A stretch of 64,000 nt of DNA from Bacillus shivajii (GCF_020519665.1 NZ_CP084703.1:2728001-2792000); one strand, 5' to 3'; counted from the first letter of the stretch, positions 36,625 through 46,646 are shown. Program-made: numbers and translations. The notes: a model not told the origin generated them from the sequence alone.

Positions 36625-36845
36625 TTGCTTCACCCCCCACAAAACCATTGTACTTAATAAAATAAAACCATGAAAACAAAAAATAGTCTAATAATCAGCT
36701 TGCGTTTGAAATACTACTTTTTAATAAATAGTCTAAAAACAAATCCCCTATAACCATAATATTATCCTTAAAAACTATTTACAACTACATAATAAGATTT
36801 ATTAGACCTTAAATCACATTATAAACGATCCTACAGTGATTTTCA

Positions 36846-36948
36846 TCACAAAAAATTTAACGATCTAGAAAGCATTGTGACAAAACCACAAACATTTTAC
36901 CATATTCATGTTACTAATATTAATAAATTCTTCATAAATCTTTTGTGA
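36846..36948. promoter_or_regulatory. ctaA-ctaB intergenic regulatory region with TTGTGA motifs
   Basis: The 556-base AT-rich gap between divergent ctaB and ctaA has three TTGTGA cores: 36846-36851 (minus), 36875-36880 (plus) and 36943-36948 (plus, TTTTGTGAAA). ResD, which controls cta genes in B. subtilis, recognises TTGTGAA-type sites, so these are candidates. No open frame here is convincing. Confidence 0.4.
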
Positions 36949-37180
36949 AATGTGACGAATTTATGAACATTTCATGAATTTTCTTTTTTATCGCACGTGA
37001 TTTATGAACAATTCAAATTGACTTTTTTACACGATCTCAATAAAATGAAGGTCGAGTATTGTAAAAGAAAGAGATACATTGTCATTGATACCTCACTAAA
37101 ATTTTCCACTTCAAATATGGATAATATTATTTTCGAAAATTATTTTCACTTTATTTATAGAAAGTTGGTGACTTTAATCC

Positions 37181-38083
37181 ATGCATAAAGCACTAAAAAC
37201 GTATGGTATTATTACCACACTAGGAATGCTTGTTGTACTAATTCAAGGTGCGTTAGTTACTCAAACAGGCTCTGGAGATGCATGTGGAGCAGAGTGGCCG
37301 CTCTGTTATGGTCAAGTTTTCCCTGAATCTCCTACGATTCAGACGTTGATCGAATATACACATCGCCTCGTATCAGGATTATTAGGAATTATGGTAATCA
37401 TTTTAGCTATTTGGAGCTGGAAAAAGCTCGGTCATTTAAAAGAAACAAAGTTCTTTGCCATTATTGCTATTTTATTTATTATTTTCCAAGGGTTACTCGG
37501 AGCTGCAGCGGTTGTATGGGGACAATCTAACGCGGTCATGGCTTTACACTTCGGGTTTTCATTAATCTCTTTTACAAGTGTTTTACTATTAACTGTCCTA
37601 GCATTTGAAGATGGAAAAGATGATCACTTATTAAGCCCTACATTATCGAAAGGGCTAAAAAATTACATTTATTTTGTACTCGTTTATATTTATATCGTTG
37701 TTTATACAGGAGCGTACGTTCGCCACACTGGATCAAGTGCTGGTTGTACTGGCTGGCCGTTATGTAATGGACAAATCATTCCAGAATTTACGAACTTTAC
37801 AGTTACAATTCAATTCTTCCACCGCCTCTTGGCTGGAATATTATTTCTTGTAATTGCTTATATGTTTGTGCTTATCGTAAAAAATCATAAAGATAACAAA
37901 CCATTATTTTATTCTGGCCTTATTAGCTTCGTCCTTATTACGATTCAAGTATTAAGTGGTGCTTACGTCGTATTGTCTAGCTTGGCATTAGAAGCAACGA
38001 TGTTTCACGCTTTCTTTATTAGCATTTTATTCGGTGCGGTAAGTTATACAACATTACTAGCATACCGCTCCAAAACTTCTTAA
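37181..38083 (+). CDS. ctaA: Heme A synthase
   Basis: Integral membrane monooxygenase (COX15/CtaA family) converting heme O to heme A. The 300 residues form eight helices in two similar halves. Each half has a cysteine pair (GDACGAEWPLC and SAGCTGWPLC) and heme-ligand histidines (EYTHRLVSG, QFFHRLLAG, MALHFGFS, TMFHAFF). The upstream ribosome site is weak. Divergent from ctaB. Confidence 0.96.
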   Translation: MHKALKTYGIITTLGMLVVLIQGALVTQTGSGDACGAEWPLCYGQVFPESPTIQTLIEYTHRLVSGLLGIMVIILAIWSWKKLGHLKETKFFAIIAILFIIFQGLLGAAAVVWGQSNAVMALHFGFSLISFTSVLLLTVLAFEDGKDDHLLSPTLSKGLKNYIYFVLVYIYIVVYTGAYVRHTGSSAGCTGWPLCNGQIIPEFTNFTVTIQFFHRLLAGILFLVIAYMFVLIVKNHKDNKPLFYSGLISFVLITIQVLSGAYVVLSSLALEATMFHAFFISILFGAVSYTTLLAYRSKTS

Positions 38084-38134
38084 ATTCTTAGCTACAATCT
38101 GTAAGGTGCGACTTCTAAAAATATCTCTTGAAAC

Positions 38135-38167
38135 AAAAAAACTAGGTGGGAACACCTAGTTTTTTTA
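38135..38167. terminator. Bidirectional terminator between ctaA and dps
   Basis: AAACTAGGTG and CACCTAGTTT arms with A and T runs, between convergent genes. Confidence 0.9.
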
Positions 38168-38614
38168 TTATTCACCTAAGAATGATTTCAACATCCAGTT
38201 ATGTTTTTCAACGGATTGACGCACACCAATAAGCATATCTGCTGTTGGCTCGTCACCAACATCTTCTAATTTTTCAATATCGGATTTTAATTCTTCAACA
38301 ACTTTATCAAAATCTTTTACAAGATCTTGTACCATTTGTTCTGCAGACTTTTCCCCTTCTGCTTCTTTAATCGTAGATATGTTTAAATACTCCTTCATCG
38401 TACCAACTGGCTTTCCATCTACAGCTAGTAAGCGTTCCGCAAGCTCATCAATATGACCAGCCGCTTCGTCGTATAGCTCTTCAAACTTCTCATGAAGTGT
38501 AAAGAAGTGAGGTCCTTTTACATACCAATGGTAATTATGTAGTTTTACAAACAACACATTCCAATTGGATACATGACGATTTAAAATTTCTGTTTGTTTT
38601 TCGTGTGCCATCAT
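38168..38614 (-). CDS. dps: Dps-family ferritin-like protein
   Basis: Mini-ferritin that oxidises and stores iron and protects DNA during stress, a 12-subunit shell. Motif LHNYHWYVKGPHFFTLHEKFEELYDEAAGHIDELAER splits across subunits to give the ferroxidase ligands (H, D, E). The 148-residue length is normal and no lysine-rich DNA-binding tail is seen. ATG 38614 lies six bases after GGGAG; a TTG at 38620 is less likely. Confidence 0.93.
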   Translation of the reverse strand: MMAHEKQTEILNRHVSNWNVLFVKLHNYHWYVKGPHFFTLHEKFEELYDEAAGHIDELAERLLAVDGKPVGTMKEYLNISTIKEAEGEKSAEQMVQDLVKDFDKVVEELKSDIEKLEDVGDEPTADMLIGVRQSVEKHNWMLKSFLGE

Positions 38615-38696
38615 GATCAACTCCCTAAATTATTGTTCATTTATTAAATCCCCGAAAAAGCTTTATTTTAAACTGCTTTTTCATATTAATTATAAC

Positions 38697-38731
38697 AAAG
38701 AACGAGGAGTATACTTCAACTCCTCGTTCTG
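38697..38731 (-). terminator. Terminator after pyc
   Basis: AGAACGAGGAGT pairs with ACTCCTCGTTCT, with T-rich sequence on the minus strand, about 20 bases after the pyc stop. Confidence 0.82.
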
Positions 38732-38749
38732 ACAACTTTATGAACTTTT

Positions 38750-41700
38750 TTATTCAAATTCTACAAGAAGATCCCCAGCTTGAATTGCTTCATTACTTGT
38801 AACATGTAACTGTTTAATTGTTCCATCATAAGGGGCTTGGACTGTCGTTTCCATTTTCATTGATTCTGTAATCATTAAATGGTCACCTTTTTTAACTTTG
38901 TCCCCTTTATCAACTAATGTCTTGACAACTGTTCCTGGCATGGAAGCACCAATATGTTTCTCATTGTTTTTATCAGCTTTCATTTTTACAGCAACAACCG
39001 ATTCTACATTTTCATCTCGTACAACGACTTCTCGAGGTTGGCCATTTAATTCAAAATAGATCACCCTCGTCGCATCTTTTTGCGCTTCACCTACAGAAAC
39101 GAGTTTGACAATTAATGTTTTTCCTTGTTCAATCTCCACTTCTATTTCTTCACCTAGTCGAAGCCCGTAAAAGAATGTAGGTGTATCAAGAACAGAAACA
39201 TCACCAAATTGCTCATTAAAAGTTTCTTTGTCTAAATAAACCTTTGGATAAAGTGCGTAAGATAAAATGTCGTGGGAGGTTACTTGCCTTCCTAGTTTGT
39301 TATATAGTGTTTCTCTTACTTTTTCGAAATCAACTGGTTCCATCCCTTCTCCAGGTCGTTCTGTAATTGGCTCACTATCTTTTAAAATGATTTCTTGCAG
39401 TCGTTTAGGGAATCCTTGGTAAGGTTGGCCTAATTCCCCTCGGAAAAACTCTATGACAGAGTCAGGAAAATCGATTGTTTCTCCTTTTTCATATACGAGT
39501 TCTTCTGTTAAATCATTTTGTACCATAAATAGCGCCATATCACCAACGACTTTTGAAGATGGTGTTACTTTTACGATATCACCGAACATATGATTTACTG
39601 TACGATACATATTTTTAACTTCATCCCAACGGTCACCAAGTCCAACAGCTTTTGCTTGTTGTTGTAAGTTACTATATTGCCCCCCTGGCATTTCATGCTC
39701 ATAAATTTCAGGATGTGGTGACATCATCCCACTTTCAAAGTCTTGATAATACTTACGCGTATCTTCCCAAAAAGCATTTAACTTTTCTACGTTTCCAATA
39801 TTTATGTCAGGCTTTCGCTCATGGCCACTTAATGCATGGTACAGAGAATTCATACTCGGTTGACTCGTTAAGCCTGCCATTGAAGACAATGCCGTATCTA
39901 CAATATCTACCCCAGCATCAATTGCTTGTGCATATGTGAAAATTCCATTTCCACTCGTATCATGTGTGTGAAGGTGAATTGGAATATTTACCGTATCCTT
40001 TAGAGCTGTGATAAGCTCATAAGCTGCCTTTGGTTTTAAGAGACCAGCCATATCTTTTATTCCTAAAATATGAGCACCAGACTCTTCTAATTCTTTAGCC
40101 ATTGATAAATAGTAATTCAAGTCATATTTCGAACGATTTACGTCTAAAATATCCCCTGTGTAACAGATGCTTGCTTCAGCTATTTTTCCAGACTTACGTA
40201 CTGCTTCAATCGCTGGTCGCATTCCTTTCACCCAATTTAAACTATCAAAAATTCTAAAAACATCAATGCCAGCATCTGCAGATTCTGCGACAAATGCTTC
40301 GATTAAATTATCCGGATAGTTTTTGTATCCAACCGCATTTGAAGATCGTAGTAACATTTGGAACAAGACGTTCGGTGCTTTTTCTCTTAGTAGAATGAGG
40401 CGTTTCCAAGGATCTTCATGTAAGAACCGCATAGAGACATCAAATGTCGCTCCTCCCCACATTTCCATAGAAAATAAGTTAGGTAACATCCGTGCCGTTG
40501 GTTCAGCAATCTGATTTAAATCAGTTGTACGAACTCTTGTTGCTAGTAATGATTGGTGGGCATCACGGAAGGTTGTATCAGTAATTAATACTTCGTTTCG
40601 TTTCTTTACCCATTCTGCTAAACCTTCAGGCCCTTTTTCGTCTAACAGCTGTTTCGTTCCTTTTGGTACTGATTCAGAATAAGGAACCTTTGGAACTCTC
40701 CTCTTTTCAAAAACTGGCTTCTTCTTTATTCCAATACTTGGGTAGCCATTCACTGTCGTATTTGCTATAAATGAAAGCATCTTCGTTCCACGGTCTTTTC
40801 GCTTAGGAAAGACAAATAACTCAGGTGTAGAATCAATGAACGATGTACTGTATTCACCTTTCAGAAACTTCTCGTGCATCACGACATTTTCTAAGAAGGA
40901 GATATTTGTTTTAATCCCTCTAATTCTAAATTCCCTAAGATTTCGCACCATTTTATGTGCAGCATTTTCAAATGAAAGCGCCCAAGTTGATACTTTTACT
41001 AGTAAAGAATCATAGTGTGGGGATATGACTGCACCCTGGAATCCATTCCCTGCATCAAGTCGGACACCGAACCCTCCACCTGTCCTGTAAGCCATAATTC
41101 GACCTGTATCTGGCATAAATTGATTTTGCGGGTCCTCTGTTGTTACTCGTGATTGAATCGCATAACCGTGCGTGATAATTTTTTCTTGCTTTGGTATCCC
41201 CATTTCTTGACCATGCAAATCTTTTCCGTCAGCAATATAAATCTGCGATTGAACGATATCTATACCAGTAATCATTTCTGTAATCGTATGCTCCACTTGA
41301 ACACGCGGATTAACCTCAATAAAATAAAATTCTTCATCATCTGTGACTAAATACTCGACTGTCCCGGCATTTATGTAATCAATGTTTTTCATTAATGTTA
41401 ACGCAGAATCACAAATCCTTTCCCTTGCTTCTTCTGACAAGGAAACGCTAGGTGCGACTTCCACAACCTTTTGATGTCTTCTCTGTACCGAACAATCTCT
41501 TTCATATAAATGAACAAGGTTTCCGTGGTGGTCTCCCAAAATTTGTATTTCGATATGTTTTGGGTTTTCGATGAACTTCTCTACATAAACAGCATCATTA
41601 CCAAAGGAAGCTTTTGCTTCAGAACGCGCTCTTTCATAGGCATCTTTTAATTCATCTTTCGAGCGAACGATTCTCATACCACGGCCACCTCCGCCAAGTG

Positions 41701-42196
41701 CCGCTTTAATAATTATCGGGAAGCCGTGGTCCTCTGCGAAACTAGCTACTTCCTCAAGTCCTTTTACTGGCTCTTCAGTTCCTGGTATAACAGGAGCTCC
41801 AGCTGAGATAGCCGTTTGCCTAGCTTGTACTTTATCACCAAACATATTTAAATGCTCAATTGATGGACCAATGAAGATAATTCCTTCCTCGTTACACCTT
41901 CTCGCAAAGTCAATATTTTCTGATAAAAATCCGTATCCAGGATGGATCGCATCCACGCCGTTTCTTTTTGCAATTTCAATAATACCTTCGATATCGAGGT
42001 AAGCATCAATTGGTTTTTTTCCTTCTCCTACAAGATATGCTTCATCTGCTTTGTATCGGTGGTAAGCTCCTGTATCTTCCTGAGAATATATCGCAACTGT
42101 TCGAATATCTAACTCTGTACATGCTCGAAAGATACGTATAGCAATTTCTCCGCGGTTAGCTACTAAAATCTTATTAATACGTTCAAGTCTCTTCAT
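38750..42196 (-). CDS. pyc: Pyruvate carboxylase
   Basis: Biotin enzyme that carboxylates pyruvate to oxaloacetate to refill the citric acid cycle. The 1148 residues contain, in order, the biotin carboxylase domain (about 8-455, with the GGGGRGMR ATP loop), the carboxyltransferase domain (about 530-800, TTFRDAHQSLLATR and HTHDTSGN metal site), the allosteric linker, and the C-terminal biotin carrier with K1114 in ESMKMET. Usual neighbours are ftsW and ctaA; ctaA is present, ftsW is not. Confidence 0.98.
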   Translation of the reverse strand: MKRLERINKILVANRGEIAIRIFRACTELDIRTVAIYSQEDTGAYHRYKADEAYLVGEGKKPIDAYLDIEGIIEIAKRNGVDAIHPGYGFLSENIDFARRCNEEGIIFIGPSIEHLNMFGDKVQARQTAISAGAPVIPGTEEPVKGLEEVASFAEDHGFPIIIKAALGGGGRGMRIVRSKDELKDAYERARSEAKASFGNDAVYVEKFIENPKHIEIQILGDHHGNLVHLYERDCSVQRRHQKVVEVAPSVSLSEEARERICDSALTLMKNIDYINAGTVEYLVTDDEEFYFIEVNPRVQVEHTITEMITGIDIVQSQIYIADGKDLHGQEMGIPKQEKIITHGYAIQSRVTTEDPQNQFMPDTGRIMAYRTGGGFGVRLDAGNGFQGAVISPHYDSLLVKVSTWALSFENAAHKMVRNLREFRIRGIKTNISFLENVVMHEKFLKGEYSTSFIDSTPELFVFPKRKDRGTKMLSFIANTTVNGYPSIGIKKKPVFEKRRVPKVPYSESVPKGTKQLLDEKGPEGLAEWVKKRNEVLITDTTFRDAHQSLLATRVRTTDLNQIAEPTARMLPNLFSMEMWGGATFDVSMRFLHEDPWKRLILLREKAPNVLFQMLLRSSNAVGYKNYPDNLIEAFVAESADAGIDVFRIFDSLNWVKGMRPAIEAVRKSGKIAEASICYTGDILDVNRSKYDLNYYLSMAKELEESGAHILGIKDMAGLLKPKAAYELITALKDTVNIPIHLHTHDTSGNGIFTYAQAIDAGVDIVDTALSSMAGLTSQPSMNSLYHALSGHERKPDINIGNVEKLNAFWEDTRKYYQDFESGMMSPHPEIYEHEMPGGQYSNLQQQAKAVGLGDRWDEVKNMYRTVNHMFGDIVKVTPSSKVVGDMALFMVQNDLTEELVYEKGETIDFPDSVIEFFRGELGQPYQGFPKRLQEIILKDSEPITERPGEGMEPVDFEKVRETLYNKLGRQVTSHDILSYALYPKVYLDKETFNEQFGDVSVLDTPTFFYGLRLGEEIEVEIEQGKTLIVKLVSVGEAQKDATRVIYFELNGQPREVVVRDENVESVVAVKMKADKNNEKHIGASMPGTVVKTLVDKGDKVKKGDHLMITESMKMETTVQAPYDGTIKQLHVTSNEAIQAGDLLVEFE

Positions 42197-42429
42197 GTTA
42201 GTGCGTCCCCCTTACCTCAATTTTTAACCTTGGTTGGATATACATCCTATTTTGTAAAAACTTATACCTATATTATCATTTTCATCTAGCTATTTCATCA
42301 ATTGTTACCTGCTAAAACAAATAATTCACCCTAATCCATTATAAATGTTTGAAATAGCGCGAATTCTTTATCATTTTATATTTATTCAGTTCTCTTCCTT
42401 CATCATCGTGATTAATCGAGAAATAATCA

Positions 42430-43060
42430 CCTTAACCATCCGTCCACCGCGCAATACGCCACGTCCTCTGGTATGCACAGTATTAGGACGTCCTGTCCGT
42501 CGAGACAACTCGTAGCTATCTCGTGAAGCGATGCTAGTTGCAGGAGTCGCAACCTTTCACAGCTTAGTGAGTTTATGTATTAACCTTTCATTTCAAAAGC
42601 AACACTCTTTACCTGCGACGAGTAATCGCAGGAGCATTCTTTATCTGCGACGAGTAATCGCAGGAGCACCGAGCAATACCTCCAAGAATAAACTCCGAGC
42701 TGCGACGAGTAATCGCAGGAGCAACGAGCATTCGCTTCTCCGAATATTCTTCGAGCTGCCTCGACGCATCATTTTCCATGAAGTGCTTGAAGAGGAAGAG
42801 GCACGTAGTCTGCGACGAGCAAGCGTAGCGGCGCAGGAGCACCGAGCATTCGCTTCTCCGAATATTCTTCGAGCTGCCTCGACGTATCATCTTCCATGAA
42901 GTGCTTGAAGAGGAAGAGGCACGTAGTCTGCGACGAGCAAGCGTAGCGGCGCAGGAGCACTCTTTTAAAAAATCCATTAAACAAAACTTTGCTTATCGCC
43001 AGTCCTTAAAGCCTTAGTTGCAGTTACACTTTAATCCTTTCGCAAAGTTAAAAATTCTTA
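42430..43060. repeat. Composite interspersed repeat array
   Basis: The 913-base gap between pyc and ylaN holds no credible gene. It contains the ACGTCCTGTCCGTC family (42440-42510), hairpin modules (CTGCGACGAGTAATCGCAG) at 42613, 42645 and 42700, a 118-base tandem duplication (42726-42960), and GCCTTAGTTGCAGTTACACT and AAATTCTTAAAGTGTAATAA, matching the ends of other repeats. Open frames on both strands are repeat translations. Confidence 0.72.
42726..42960. repeat. Tandem duplication, period 118 bp
   Basis: Two nearly identical units, starting GAGCATTCGCTTCTCCG at 42726 and 42844, each ending with the long module CTGCGACGAGCAAGCGTAGC. Only a few differences are visible (for example GACGCATCATTTT versus GACGTATCATCTT), so the duplication appears recent. 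Confidence 0.85.
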
Positions 43061-43072
43061 AAGTGTAATAAA

Positions 43073-43103
43073 AAACCAAACGACATGTCATCGTTTGGTT
43101 AAA
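43073..43103 (-). terminator. Terminator after ylaN
   Basis: AACCAAACGA pairs with TCGTTTGGTT, followed by T residues on the minus strand just after ylaN. Confidence 0.85.
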
Positions 43104-43109
43104 AAGAAG

Positions 43110-43397
43110 TTAATTATTTTTTTTCATCGAGGCCTCATGAAGAGCCGACAACTGTTTTTCTAATTGATCTAGCAGCTGCTTTCCCTCTTCTTCACCGATC
43201 AAGTTTAATCGAATCGCAAAATCGATTTCTCTTGATAAGCCGAACATTTGTGTATCTAGAACCTCTTCATAAAGAGGACATTGAGGCATCGTTAAGTTTG
43301 TCATTTGGACTTCGATCAAGTTTAGGATCTTTTGAGCATCTTCTTTTAGAAGGGCATAAGCTTTCTCGCTCTGTCCGGAAACGGTCTCAACTGACAT
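43110..43397 (-). CDS. ylaN: YlaN family protein (UPF0358)
   Basis: Small helical cytoplasmic protein conserved in Bacilli; homologues bind iron and counteract the Fur repressor under iron limitation. 95 residues from ATG 43397, with AGGAGGG upstream; the longer upstream frame lacks support. Core: [39 protein letters not shown] and [15 protein letters not shown]. In B. subtilis it precedes ftsW, which is absent here. Confidence 0.94.
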   Translation of the reverse strand: MSVETVSGQSEKAYALLKEDAQKILNLIEVQMTNLTMPQCPLYEEVLDTQMFGLSREIDFAIRLNLIGEEEGKQLLDQLEKQLSALHEASMKKNN

Positions 43398-43583
43398 ATG
43401 AATCCCTCCTACTCTAAAACTGTTCCTATTAATACATATTATCTTCTCAAACAATAAAATGCAACAGGTTCAGTAAGAACTATTCATTTTATTTTCTATA
43501 TTATATAACTTATTCACTTTATTTTTATTGGCTTCCTTGTTAACGTATAGTGAAAATATACGTAATTGTTCAGGTGTACGCTA

Positions 43584-44513
43584 TTAAAAAATACTTAAAT
43601 CGTACCTTTGAGAGAGAGACTCTAACAACCTCATCCCTGCAATACTGTTTCCTTTATCGTCTAGTGCAGGTCCGTATATACCAATTCCTACCCCGTATGG
43701 TACAGATGCCATGATCCCACCTGATACACCACTTTTTGCAGGAATTCCTACACGAATAGCAAATTCACCAGATGCATTATACATTCCACATGTAACCATA
43801 AATGTTTTTAAGATACGCGCAATATGCAATGGAATGATTGGACGTTGAGACTCTACATGTTTCCCTTCATTTGCAATGATATAGCCGATTTTTGCTAAGT
43901 CTCTGCAATTGACTTCAATAGCACATTGCTTTGTATAAAGTTCAAGTAAATGTTCTACCTCGTCTTCGATCACTCCATGTTGTTTCATAAAGTAACTTAG
44001 TGAGCGGTTTAAGTCAGCTGTTTCATATTCTGATTTTGCAACCTTTTCATCATAACGTATGGAGGAATTCCCTGTTAACTCATGAATGAAAGCTAACAGT
44101 CTTCCCAACTTTTCATCAACAGAAGACCCATAAATCATTGAAGTTACTGCCAATGCTCCTGCATTTATCATTGGATTTAATGGCCTAGAAGGTGAATGCG
44201 TCTCAAGCTTAATCATCGAATTAAATGGGTCTCCAGTCGGTTCCATACCAACACGAGAAAACACTTCATCTTCTCCTCTATCCATCAATGCTAAAGCTAA
44301 AGTTAATACTTTAGAGATACTTTGGAGTGTAAAAGTCTCCTCCGTATTCCCTGCTGTAATACATGTTTTTTCGTTTTCATATATAGCAACTGAAAGTGTA
44401 TCTGGGTCTGCAACTTTTAAAGCAGGGATATAATCTGCTACCCTACCATCCTTCGTATATGTATTTGCTTCTTCAACCATATAATCAATGGCTTCTTTAT
44501 CATTACATATCAT
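43584..44513 (-). CDS. glsA: Glutaminase
   Basis: Serine-dependent glutaminase converting glutamine to glutamate and ammonia. The 309 residues have the beta-lactamase-like S65-I-S-K68 catalytic pair, [14 protein letters not shown], and the late [22 protein letters not shown]. Closest by position to B. subtilis ylaM. AGGAGG precedes the ATG. Divergent from ylaL. In acid- or alkali-stressed cells the ammonia released can aid pH balance; that role is inferred. Confidence 0.96.
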   Translation of the reverse strand: MICNDKEAIDYMVEEANTYTKDGRVADYIPALKVADPDTLSVAIYENEKTCITAGNTEETFTLQSISKVLTLALALMDRGEDEVFSRVGMEPTGDPFNSMIKLETHSPSRPLNPMINAGALAVTSMIYGSSVDEKLGRLLAFIHELTGNSSIRYDEKVAKSEYETADLNRSLSYFMKQHGVIEDEVEHLLELYTKQCAIEVNCRDLAKIGYIIANEGKHVESQRPIIPLHIARILKTFMVTCGMYNASGEFAIRVGIPAKSGVSGGIMASVPYGVGIGIYGPALDDKGNSIAGMRLLESLSQRYDLSIF

Positions 44514-44609
44514 CTAGTTTACCTCCTAACCTCTCCTTCGACACTTTTCGTGACAAACGCTTACATTCATTTTATACTTGAAGAAAGTTTTCTAAGGAGA
44601 GTTGTCGAA

Positions 44610-45095
44610 ATGATTTTATTAATTAAAGGAAATGTGCAACATACAATTACCATTGATCCTGGGGTATGGATTTTTGATGACCGCAAAGTAGACCTTGATA
44701 CTTATTTTTCCCAAGATCAATTAAATCATCAAAACCAAGAATTAAATGATCTAGGAAAAGCATGGGATAACCATAGACAAGAAGGTACAAAATCTTTTTC
44801 CAATGGAAATGACGTAAAAATGAGTCGTAAAGAAATAAAGGAATCCTCATATGGTATTCCTTTATACCCATTTTTAAGAAATGCTACTCCTAATGAACAA
44901 GCAAGCCACATTCTTTTTAAGTGTAAAGAGGGAGAAGATCATAAAATTGTTTTAGAAGAAGCTCAAGAGGGGATATTAGGTTTCTCCCATAAAGGAAGCC
45001 CATTAGTAGAAGATGGACCTGTACACTTTTACTATCGAGATGGCTCTAACAAAGACAATCCAATTACTTCAATCGAACAAATTATCGTTGAATAA
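44610..45095 (+). CDS. ylaL: YlaL-like conserved hypothetical protein
   Basis: A 161-residue soluble protein from ATG 44610 with AAGGAGAG upstream. It has ITIDPGVWIFDDRKVDLDTYF at the N-terminus and YGIPLYPFLRNATPNEQASH in the middle; no motif for an enzyme is clear. Position between glutaminase and phoH matches B. subtilis ylaL, which databases sometimes label a peptidyl-prolyl isomerase, without visible support here. The symbol rests mainly on synteny. Confidence 0.75.
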   Translation: MILLIKGNVQHTITIDPGVWIFDDRKVDLDTYFSQDQLNHQNQELNDLGKAWDNHRQEGTKSFSNGNDVKMSRKEIKESSYGIPLYPFLRNATPNEQASHILFKCKEGEDHKIVLEEAQEGILGFSHKGSPLVEDGPVHFYYRDGSNKDNPITSIEQIIVE

Positions 45096-45109
45096 TAATC
45101 TACCCACTA

Positions 45110-45152
45110 AAAAGCGGAGCTATCCTACAATAGAGGACGTCTCCGCTCTTAT
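45110..45152. terminator. Bidirectional terminator between ylaL and phoH
   Basis: AAGCGGAG and CTCCGCTCTT arms with an internal second stem between convergent genes. Confidence 0.72.
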
Positions 45153-45192
45153 TCATATTATATAAAAAATATGTTACAAGTTTTACTTATGA

Positions 45193-46524
45193 CTATAATA
45201 AATCTGCAGCCATTTGTGCTAACCCTGAACGTTCCCCTTTTTGTAGCTTTATATGCCCTGTTTCACCTAAATGCTTTAATCTTTCAGTAACATAGGTTAA
45301 CCCATTCGTATATTCATCTAAATAAGGGTGGTCAATTTGCTTTGGGTCCCCCATCAAAACAATTTTACTACCTTCTCCTACCCTCGTCAAAATCGTTTTC
45401 ACTTCATGTTTCGTTAAATTTTGCGCTTCATCAATGATGATAAATTGATCCGGAATACTTCTTCCACGAATATATGTGAGAGCCTCTACTTGAATTGACC
45501 CCATCCCTGCTAATATTTGCTCTAGTTCACCTGGCTTTTTTGCATTAAATAAAAATTCAAGGTTATCGAAGATTGGCTGCATCCATGGACGTAATTTCTC
45601 TTCTTTTTCTCCTGGAAGAAAGCCAATATCCTTCCCTACTGGAATTACAGGCCTGGCCACTAGCAACTTCTTATATCTTTGTAAATCCTCTGTTAAATAT
45701 AACCCTGCCGCTAATGACAATAAAGTTTTCCCGGTTCCAGCCTTTCCAGCCAATGTAACAAGTGGAATGTCCTCACGAGTTAACAATTCTACAGCCATGC
45801 GCTGTTGAACGTTTCTTGGCTTAATTCCCCATATCGGGTCTTCATTTGCTAGGAACAATTTTAATTGTTCTCCAGTATGATTCGCCATCGCTAAGGCAGA
45901 ACGAGATGCATTTGTTTCATCTTTTAAAATAAAAAATTGATTTGGGAAAATTGGGTGATCTGCTACTCTTTCAGTAGATAACGATTTCTCTTGAAATAAT
46001 TGATCTAGTGTTTCCGGGGGGAGCCAGTTTTCCTGATAACCTTTATACATACGATCGTATTGCACTACACGGTCACTCAAAAAGTCTTCTGTATGCAACC
46101 CTAAGGCATCAGCTTTAACACGCAATAGGGCATCTTTACTAACGAGTGTTACATGAACATCAGAACCTTTCTCTTCTTCTTCATATTTCATATTTAAAGC
46201 AACTGCTAATATACGATTATCATTTGTTGGTTCAATAAAATGACCTTTCATTTTCTCAAAAGAACGATGATTCAATTCGACTCTTAATGAGCCCCGATTA
46301 GGTAGGGCTACACCTAAATGTAACTTCCCCTTTTCTCTTAAATCATCTAATAACCTGGCTACATACCGCGCATTTCGTCCAACTTCATCCATATACCTCT
46401 TTTTCGAATCAACTTCTTCTAAGACAACAGCTGGGATAACTACTTCATGACAATCAAATGCATAGATCGCCAGTGGATCTTGTAGTAGAACGTTCGTATC
46501 TAGAATGTAGCGCCGCTTATCCAA
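45193..46524 (-). CDS. phoH: PIN-PhoH ATPase (YlaK)
   Basis: Fusion of an N-terminal PIN ribonuclease domain (about 5-140, starting ILDTNVLLQDP) and a PhoH ATPase domain (about 230-443) with Walker A GKAGTGKT (260-267) and Walker B IIIDEAQNLT. PhoH2-type proteins are RNA helicase/RNases. TTG start with TAGGAGGCG upstream. Normal length at 443 residues, orthologous in place to B. subtilis ylaK. Divergent from the ylaJ lipoprotein gene. Confidence 0.95.
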   Translation of the reverse strand: MDKRRYILDTNVLLQDPLAIYAFDCHEVVIPAVVLEEVDSKKRYMDEVGRNARYVARLLDDLREKGKLHLGVALPNRGSLRVELNHRSFEKMKGHFIEPTNDNRILAVALNMKYEEEEKGSDVHVTLVSKDALLRVKADALGLHTEDFLSDRVVQYDRMYKGYQENWLPPETLDQLFQEKSLSTERVADHPIFPNQFFILKDETNASRSALAMANHTGEQLKLFLANEDPIWGIKPRNVQQRMAVELLTREDIPLVTLAGKAGTGKTLLSLAAGLYLTEDLQRYKKLLVARPVIPVGKDIGFLPGEKEEKLRPWMQPIFDNLEFLFNAKKPGELEQILAGMGSIQVEALTYIRGRSIPDQFIIIDEAQNLTKHEVKTILTRVGEGSKIVLMGDPKQIDHPYLDEYTNGLTYVTERLKHLGETGHIKLQKGERSGLAQMAADLL

Positions 46525-46646
46525 TGTCTCGCCTCCTAAAAAACATTTTATCTCTATGTTGTTTATTACAATGTATGAAGTTTCGAATAAAGATAGACGC
46601 TAAAACGAACAATAGTAAAAATATTGATAGAAAGTGAGTGATTTAA

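Noticed and set aside
42613-42960. Possible CRISPR array from regularly spaced palindromic repeats
   Set aside because: Spacers are only about eight bases and not unique, copies are few, and the modules occur in many dispersed repeats; no cas gene is present.
42531-42984. Open reading frames on both strands (up to 122 codons) in the pyc-ylaN gap
   Set aside because: They translate repeat DNA, have no ribosome sites, and share low-complexity peptide segments with other repeat copies.
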